From Pseudolabrys sp. (lineage in GTDB: Bacteria; Pseudomonadota; Alphaproteobacteria; Rhizobiales; Xanthobacteraceae), in the NCBI GenBank assembly GCA_026125895.1, contig JAHCKG010000001.1, positions 186,001 to 250,000 on the forward strand: a stretch of DNA of 64,000 nucleotides, written 5' to 3'. The position numbers were made by a program, and so were the translations under genes. Shown one piece after another: positions 60,086-64,000 of the stretch (positions are counted from its first letter, which is position 1; each line of letters begins with the position of its first letter). A model generated the notes under the pieces. The model was not told where the DNA came from. It searched no databases and was given only the letters and a program-made list of their open reading frames with translations.

Positions 60086-61267
60086 CTACTTCATCGGACA
60101 ATCTTTGGCGTGCGGATCCTGGTAATCCGTGAACACCTTCTTGTCGATCGAAGTGGCGAACTTGTCGCCGACCTGCACCACCTTCACCTGGTAGAAGTCC
60201 TGGATCGGGTAGTGGTTGTTGCCGAACTTGAACTTGCCGCGCAGCGAGGTGAACGGCGCCTTCATCATGGCCGCGCGCAGCGCGTCCTTGTTGTCGGTCT
60301 TGCCGCCGGTCGCCTTGAGGGCGCCGTCGATCAGGAGGCCGGCGTCGTAAGCCTGGAAGGCGTAGGAGGCGGGAATGGCGCCGCCATATTCCTTCTCGTA
60401 GCCGGCGACGAACTTCTTGTTCTGCGGCGTGTCGAGATCGGGCGCCCAGTTGGCGCCGCCGAAGAAGCCGAGCGCGGCTTCCTTCTGCGCCGGCAGCGTC
60501 GATTCATCGACGGTGAAGGCGGAGAGGAACTTCACCTTGTCGGCGAGGCCGGCCTGGCGGAACTGCTTGACGAAGTTCACGCCCATGCCACCCGGCAGGA
60601 ACACGAACACCGCGTCGGCGCCGGAGGCCTGGATGCGCGACAGCTCGGCCGAGTAATCGAGCTGGTTGAGCGGCACATAGACTTCGTCGGCGAGTTCGCC
60701 CTTGTAGAAGCGCTTGAAGCCGGCGAGCGAGTCCTTACCCGCCGGATAGTTCGGCGCCATGATGAACGGCTTCTTGATGCCGGAATCCTGCGCGTATTTG
60801 CCCATCACCTCGTGGTTCTGGTCGTTCTGATAAGAGGTGACGAAGAAGTTCGGGTTGCAATCCTTGCCGGCGAAGTTCGAGGTGCCGGCGTTCGGCGAGA
60901 TGAGGATGGCGTTGCTCTCCGTCACCGGCTTCATGATGGCGACGAGGATGTTGGAGAAAATCGGGCCGACGACGAAATCGACCTTGTCGCGATCGACCAG
61001 CGCCTTGGCCTTCGACACGGCGACGTCGGGCTTGAGCTCGTCGTCCTGCACGATGAGCTCGACCTCGCGGCCGCCCAGCTTGCCGCCATTGTCCTTGATC
61101 GCGAGCTGCAGGCCGTTGCGCAGTTGCTGGCCGAGCACCGCCGCCGGACCCGACAAGGTCGTGACGACGCCGATCTTCAACTTCTCCTGCGCAAAGGCGG
61201 CATTCTGCGCGCCGCCCGCGACCATGAGCGCGGCCATGCCGGCCGACATCAACAATGCTTTTTTCAT
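60086..61267 (-). CDS. Liv-type ABC binding protein (second importer)
   Basis: 393-aa periplasmic binding protein with signal peptide KKALLMSAGMAALMVAGGAQNAAFA, cleaved at AFA/QE. LKIGVVTTLSGPAAVLGQQLRNGLQLA is the usual first strand and ligand loop. Cys pair candidates are in AGKDCNPNFF and the C-terminal KDCPMK. The start at 61267 is chosen because the signal peptide begins there and GGAG precedes it. It heads the minus-strand operon 56550-61267. Ligand unknown; aromatic acids are common for this subfamily. Confidence 0.9.
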   Translation of the reverse strand: MKKALLMSAGMAALMVAGGAQNAAFAQEKLKIGVVTTLSGPAAVLGQQLRNGLQLAIKDNGGKLGGREVELIVQDDELKPDVAVSKAKALVDRDKVDFVVGPIFSNILVAIMKPVTESNAILISPNAGTSNFAGKDCNPNFFVTSYQNDQNHEVMGKYAQDSGIKKPFIMAPNYPAGKDSLAGFKRFYKGELADEVYVPLNQLDYSAELSRIQASGADAVFVFLPGGMGVNFVKQFRQAGLADKVKFLSAFTVDESTLPAQKEAALGFFGGANWAPDLDTPQNKKFVAGYEKEYGGAIPASYAFQAYDAGLLIDGALKATGGKTDNKDALRAAMMKAPFTSLRGKFKFGNNHYPIQDFYQVKVVQVGDKFATSIDKKVFTDYQDPHAKDCPMK

Positions 61268-61659
61268 GTGCTCCACCCCTTCCCGAAAAACGCGCGCCGG
61301 TTTGGGTGCCAAAGTGCACGCCCCCATGCGCGCTGCCAAACTATGCCCGGACCGGTACGCCGTGGCTACTGGACTTCGCCATGGGGACTGGACCCGGGTT
61401 ATTTTAAGTATAAAATATCTCTCCTGGGAAGCCCTATCTTTGGGCGGGATGGGACTAGAGATGGGCGTTTACCGCGATGGCGGGTTTGTCGCGCCGGCAA
61501 AACCGGGCGTGCTAAATTGGCCGCCAGGTTCCGCTCGAGAGGATGAACGCGTTGCCGTTCGGCATTCTACCCGCGACGCTGAAATCATGGCTCGCCCAGC
61601 GCGCCGCCGCTGCCGCGCGCCCGCCCGAGCCGCCTGTTGTGAACAACCGGAGTGACGAC
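61268..61659. other. 392-nt divergent intergenic region
   Basis: This region lies between the second Liv operon (minus) and the cupin gene (plus). A clearly AT-rich patch at 61399-61425 (ttattttaagtataaaat) is the best place for promoters in either direction; TATACT can be read on the minus strand. No operator palindrome was assigned. Confidence 0.35.
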
Positions 61660-62109
61660 ATGACGCTGACCGCAGGGATCACCAAGGCCGGCACCGGCAT
61701 CGAGGGCATCTCGTGGAATATTCTCGGCCAGACCTATGTGCCGAAGACCTTGTGCGAGAGCTCGTTCTCCTGGCATGCGACATTTCCGCCCGGCACCTTC
61801 GTGCCGCCGCACATCCATCCGACGCAGGACGAGTTCATCTACCTGTTCGAAGGACGGCTCGATCTGATGCTCGACGGCAAGGATTTCATCGCCACCGCCG
61901 GCGACGTCATCCGCCTGCCGATGGGGCTGCCGCACGGCATCTTCAACAAGCAGGAGCAGACGGTGAAGTGCTTCTTCTGGGTGTCGCCGACGCGCAAGCT
62001 CTACGACCTGTTCTGGGCGATCCACTCGATGAAGGAGCAGAAGCCCGAGGAAGTCGTCGCCCTGTCGGCGCGCCACGAAGTCATGTTCCTGCCGCCGCCG
62101 GCGGAATGA
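61660..62109 (+). CDS. Cupin-domain protein
   Basis: 149-aa single-domain cupin. Motif 1 reads PPHIHPTQDEFIYLFEGRLDL (His, His and Glu metal ligands) and motif 2 GDVIRLPMGLPHGIFN (second-motif His). The ATG at 61660 has CGGAG 7 nt before it; an in-frame ATG at 61543 adds a low-complexity leader. Small cupins of this type include dioxygenases, isomerases and sensor proteins. It lies next to an importer and a flavin monooxygenase, which suggests aromatic catabolism. Confidence 0.78.
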   Translation: MTLTAGITKAGTGIEGISWNILGQTYVPKTLCESSFSWHATFPPGTFVPPHIHPTQDEFIYLFEGRLDLMLDGKDFIATAGDVIRLPMGLPHGIFNKQEQTVKCFFWVSPTRKLYDLFWAIHSMKEQKPEEVVALSARHEVMFLPPPAE

Positions 62110-62180
62110 CACTTATTCCCTCCCCGGCACGGGGAGGGTGGCGCGCCATCGGCGCGCCGAATGGGGAGAAATCCGCGTCA

Positions 62181-62205
62181 AAGCCGGGCCTGTGCCCGGC
62201 TTTTT
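62181..62205 (+). terminator. Rho-independent terminator after the cupin gene
   Basis: aagccgggc (62181-62189), loop ctgt, gcccggctt (62194-62202), then TTT. The stem is perfect and GC-rich. It is preceded by a ccctccccggcacggggaggg element at 62117. Confidence 0.8.
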
Positions 62206-62324
62206 CACGTCGGATTTCAATGCGGACAATTTGAGCGGCCGCCTATGCGGTCCGTTCACCCTGCGCCACCCGCGCTCCGAACCCATCGCCTTGGCATGCA
62301 TTGCCTGACGGACGGGGTAAGGTC

Positions 62325-62555
62325 GTGGAAATCATACTGGTTCTTGAAATTGTGCTGTTCGCGGCGGCTTTCGCGGCGCTTCACCGGGCGCTGCGCCAGC
62401 GCGTGGAAGAGGCGGCGCGCTGGGAGGCGTCCGTCGCGGCCGAGATGAACCGCTCGGCGCGCGCCATCCCGCCGCGGACGGCGGACGGGCCGGCGCCGGC
62501 CGTCGATCGGGACACCGGTTATCGCGGCGACACCGTGCAGTCGGCGGTGTCGTAA
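62325..62555 (+). CDS. Small membrane-anchored hypothetical protein
   Basis: 76-aa protein from GTG 62325 with ggacgggg about 8 nt upstream. It has one N-terminal hydrophobic helix (EIILVLEIVLFAAAFAAL) then a charged helix (HRALRQRVEEAARWEASVAAEM) and a Pro-rich tail. It resembles an anchored coiled-coil peptide. No family recognised. A TTG at 62301 is an alternative start. Confidence 0.45.
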   Translation: MEIILVLEIVLFAAAFAALHRALRQRVEEAARWEASVAAEMNRSARAIPPRTADGPAPAVDRDTGYRGDTVQSAVS

Positions 62556-62586
62556 GGTCTCGCGACCTCGTCCTCGCTCTCCTCTC

Positions 62587-62706
62587 ACCCTCCCCCTTGT
62601 GGGGAGGGTCGACCGCCGAAGGCGGTCGGGGTGGGGGTCGAGGACGAGCGCGATTACCCCCACCCCGCTCGCTGTCGCTCGCGACCCTCCCCACAAGGGG
62701 GAGGGT
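62587..62706. repeat. Perfect inverted-repeat element
   Basis: Arms of 23 nt at 62587-62609 (accctcccccttgtgggg...) and 62684-62706 are exact reverse complements. The same arm occurs at 59914. Inner dyad gaccgcc-gaa-ggcggtc lies at 62610-62626. Confidence 0.75.
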
Positions 62707-62894
62707 AAAGAAAGAAGCAGCCGCATAGACAGTGTCGTCCCCGCCGTAGCCGTTCGAAGAACGGCGTTCTTTCAGAACGCCTGTGCTCCTTCGTCGTCCC
62801 CGCTAAGGCGGGGACCCATACGCCGTGTGCTCTCGATGGCGCAGTGGATATGGGTCCCGGGCCTCACTGCGCTCGCCCGGGACGACGGAGAAAC
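62707..62894. repeat. Cluster of short palindromes
   Basis: Three hairpins in a row: gccgttc-gaa-gaacggc (near 62748), ggcgttcttt-cagaacgcc (62763 on) and gtccccgc-taag-gcggggac (62796-62815). A tcccgggcctcactgcgctcgcccggga dyad follows near 62857. These are REP-like elements between convergent genes; the third matches the one at 50415. Confidence 0.6.
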
Positions 62895-64000
62895 CTACGC
62901 CGCCTTGTTGACCTGGCCCTTGGCAAAACCCGCGGTCGAGGCATAGCCGCGTACGATCGCCTTGCGCTCTTCATAGGAGAGGACGTCATCAATATTGCCG
63001 AAGCCATCCGGTGCGCGCGCTTCGATGGCGTCGATGACGCCCTCCGGCCCGCCCTTGCGGTTCATCAGCACGATCTGCGTCGTCATCGGCAGGCGTTCCT
63101 GATCGTACTGCCATAGGCCGTGCATGACATTGTCGGCGGCGAGCAGCCGGTCGGCGAGGCAGCGCGCATCGAGGATGGCCTGAGAGGCGCCGTTGGAGCC
63201 GACCGGATACATCGGATGCGCGGCGTCGCCGAGCAGGGTGACGCGGCCATGCGACCAGCGCGGCAGCGGCTCGCGGTCGCACAACGGATATTCCCAGAAC
63301 TCAGCCGAAGCTTCGATCAGATGCGACACGTCGAGGAACGGCAGCTTGAACTTCTCGACATAGGGCCGCAGGTCGTCCCAGCGGCCGGGCCGCGACCAGT
63401 CTTCCTTGCGCGGCGTCGTGCCGCCGGCCGCCACCTTGGCCATCACGGCCCAGTTGGTGAGGCGGCGATCCGGCGCCGAGCCCGCGGCGATCGGATAGAG
63501 CACGAACTTCGCCTCCATGCCGCCGGCGATGATCATCGAGCGGCCGGTGCCGAACTGCGGCCAGTCCACGGCGCCGCGCCACAACAAGGTGCCGTTCCAG
63601 ATCGCCGGGCTTTCCTGCGGAAACAGTTTGGCGCGCACGAAGGAGTGGATGCCGTCGGCGCCGATCAGCACGTCGCCGCGCGCGGTCTTGATGTGGCGGC
63701 CCTGGCGGTCGAAAAAGTAAGCGGAGACGCCGGACTCGTCCTGCATGAAATGGCCGAGGCGGTGGCCGGTCATGACCTTGCCTTCGCCGAGGCGGGCGCG
63801 GGCGGCCTGGTAGATGACGCCTTGCAGGCGGCCGCGATGGATCGAGAACTGCGGCACCTCGAAGCCGGCATCCGTGCCGCGCAGTTCGTGCCACACGGTC
63901 TGGCCGAAGCGGTTGGCGTAAGTCAGCTCGTAGGTGCGGATCGCCACGGCGTCGAGCCGCTCGAGCAGGCCGAGATCTTTCAGTTCTTTGATGGCGTGGG
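62895..64000 (-). CDS. FAD-dependent aromatic monooxygenase (PHBH/UbiH fold), N-terminus beyond window
   Basis: C-terminal 368 residues of a class A flavin monooxygenase; the gene runs off the right edge. The reading frame is open to position 64000 (HAIKELKDLGLLERLDAVA...), so the GTG at 63947 is not the start. GADGIHSFVRAKLF is the DG motif and GDAAHPMYPVGSNGASQAILDA the second FAD site. The N-terminal GxGxxG motif is not visible. It resembles salicylate or 3-hydroxybenzoate hydroxylases. The cupin and Liv importer nearby fit aromatic catabolism. Confidence 0.85.
   Translation of the reverse strand, partial: HAIKELKDLGLLERLDAVAIRTYELTYANRFGQTVWHELRGTDAGFEVPQFSIHRGRLQGVIYQAARARLGEGKVMTGHRLGHFMQDESGVSAYFFDRQGRHIKTARGDVLIGADGIHSFVRAKLFPQESPAIWNGTLLWRGAVDWPQFGTGRSMIIAGGMEAKFVLYPIAAGSAPDRRLTNWAVMAKVAAGGTTPRKEDWSRPGRWDDLRPYVEKFKLPFLDVSHLIEASAEFWEYPLCDREPLPRWSHGRVTLLGDAAHPMYPVGSNGASQAILDARCLADRLLAADNVMHGLWQYDQERLPMTTQIVLMNRKGGPEGVIDAIEARAPDGFGNIDDVLSYEERKAIVRGYASTAGFAKGQVNKAA

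Overview
The window is 64 kb of GC-rich chromosomal DNA with tightly packed genes. Gene content and intergenic repeats point to an alphaproteobacterium of the order Hyphomicrobiales, close to the Bradyrhizobium / Rhodopseudomonas / Pseudolabrys group. The pointers are FixL/FixJ-like sensors, many Liv-type ABC and Bug-type binding proteins, and palindromic elements such as the 'accctcccccttgtgggg' family. This placement is inference. I see no rRNA or tRNA gene, no integrase or insertion sequence, and no CRISPR array.

Layout. (1) 1-27.6 kb is a catabolic region: a beta-propeller lactonase, an FMN hydroxy-acid oxidase, a complete branched-chain-type ABC importer (livKHMGF-like, 4247-8806), two SDR dehydrogenases, a CysB-like regulator, a 4-hydroxyacetophenone-type Baeyer-Villiger monooxygenase and an aldehyde dehydrogenase. 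These are followed by a same-strand run (15338-27622) of an RraA-type aldolase, a TcuA-like flavoprotein, a two-subunit TPP decarboxylase, a second aldehyde dehydrogenase, a MmgE/PrpD protein, an aconitase-family hydro-lyase with altered substrate-binding positions and a 3-hydroxyisobutyrate-dehydrogenase-like enzyme. Three Bug binding proteins are scattered through this region without their membrane partners. (2) 27.7-37 kb is regulatory: a lone receiver, a FixJ-type regulator with its membrane PAS kinase, a cytoplasmic PAS kinase, two AraC regulators, a secreted alpha/beta hydrolase, and two copies of a small secreted protein with matching promoters. (3) 37.0-44.1 kb is one efflux operon joining an RND pump and its adaptor to an EmrAB-type pump. 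(4) 44.2-47.5 kb holds an SDR, a DUF2231-like membrane protein, a PQQ-type sugar dehydrogenase and two small proteins. (5) 47.5-56.4 kb holds an enoyl-CoA hydratase, a large polytopic membrane protein, a Tat-exported molybdo-lipoprotein with a cytochrome b partner, a PRC-barrel protein, a MetC-like PLP enzyme and three sugar-nucleotide/glycosyl-transfer genes. (6) 56.5-64 kb is a second Liv importer on the minus strand, a cupin, a small membrane protein and a truncated flavin monooxygenase.

The best candidate for an undescribed system is the 15.3-27.6 kb run. Its enzymes can be ordered as tertiary-alcohol dehydration (PrpD), rehydration to a secondary alcohol (aconitase homologue), oxidation (HIBDH-like), 2-oxo-acid decarboxylation (split TPP enzyme) and aldehyde oxidation (ALDH). 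That would be a one-carbon-shortening route for a citrate- or tricarballylate-like acid. The order is inferred from families only. A second lead is the duplicated small secreted protein (27720 and 36088), whose leader, start spacing and -10 element are conserved and whose copies both sit beside signalling genes.
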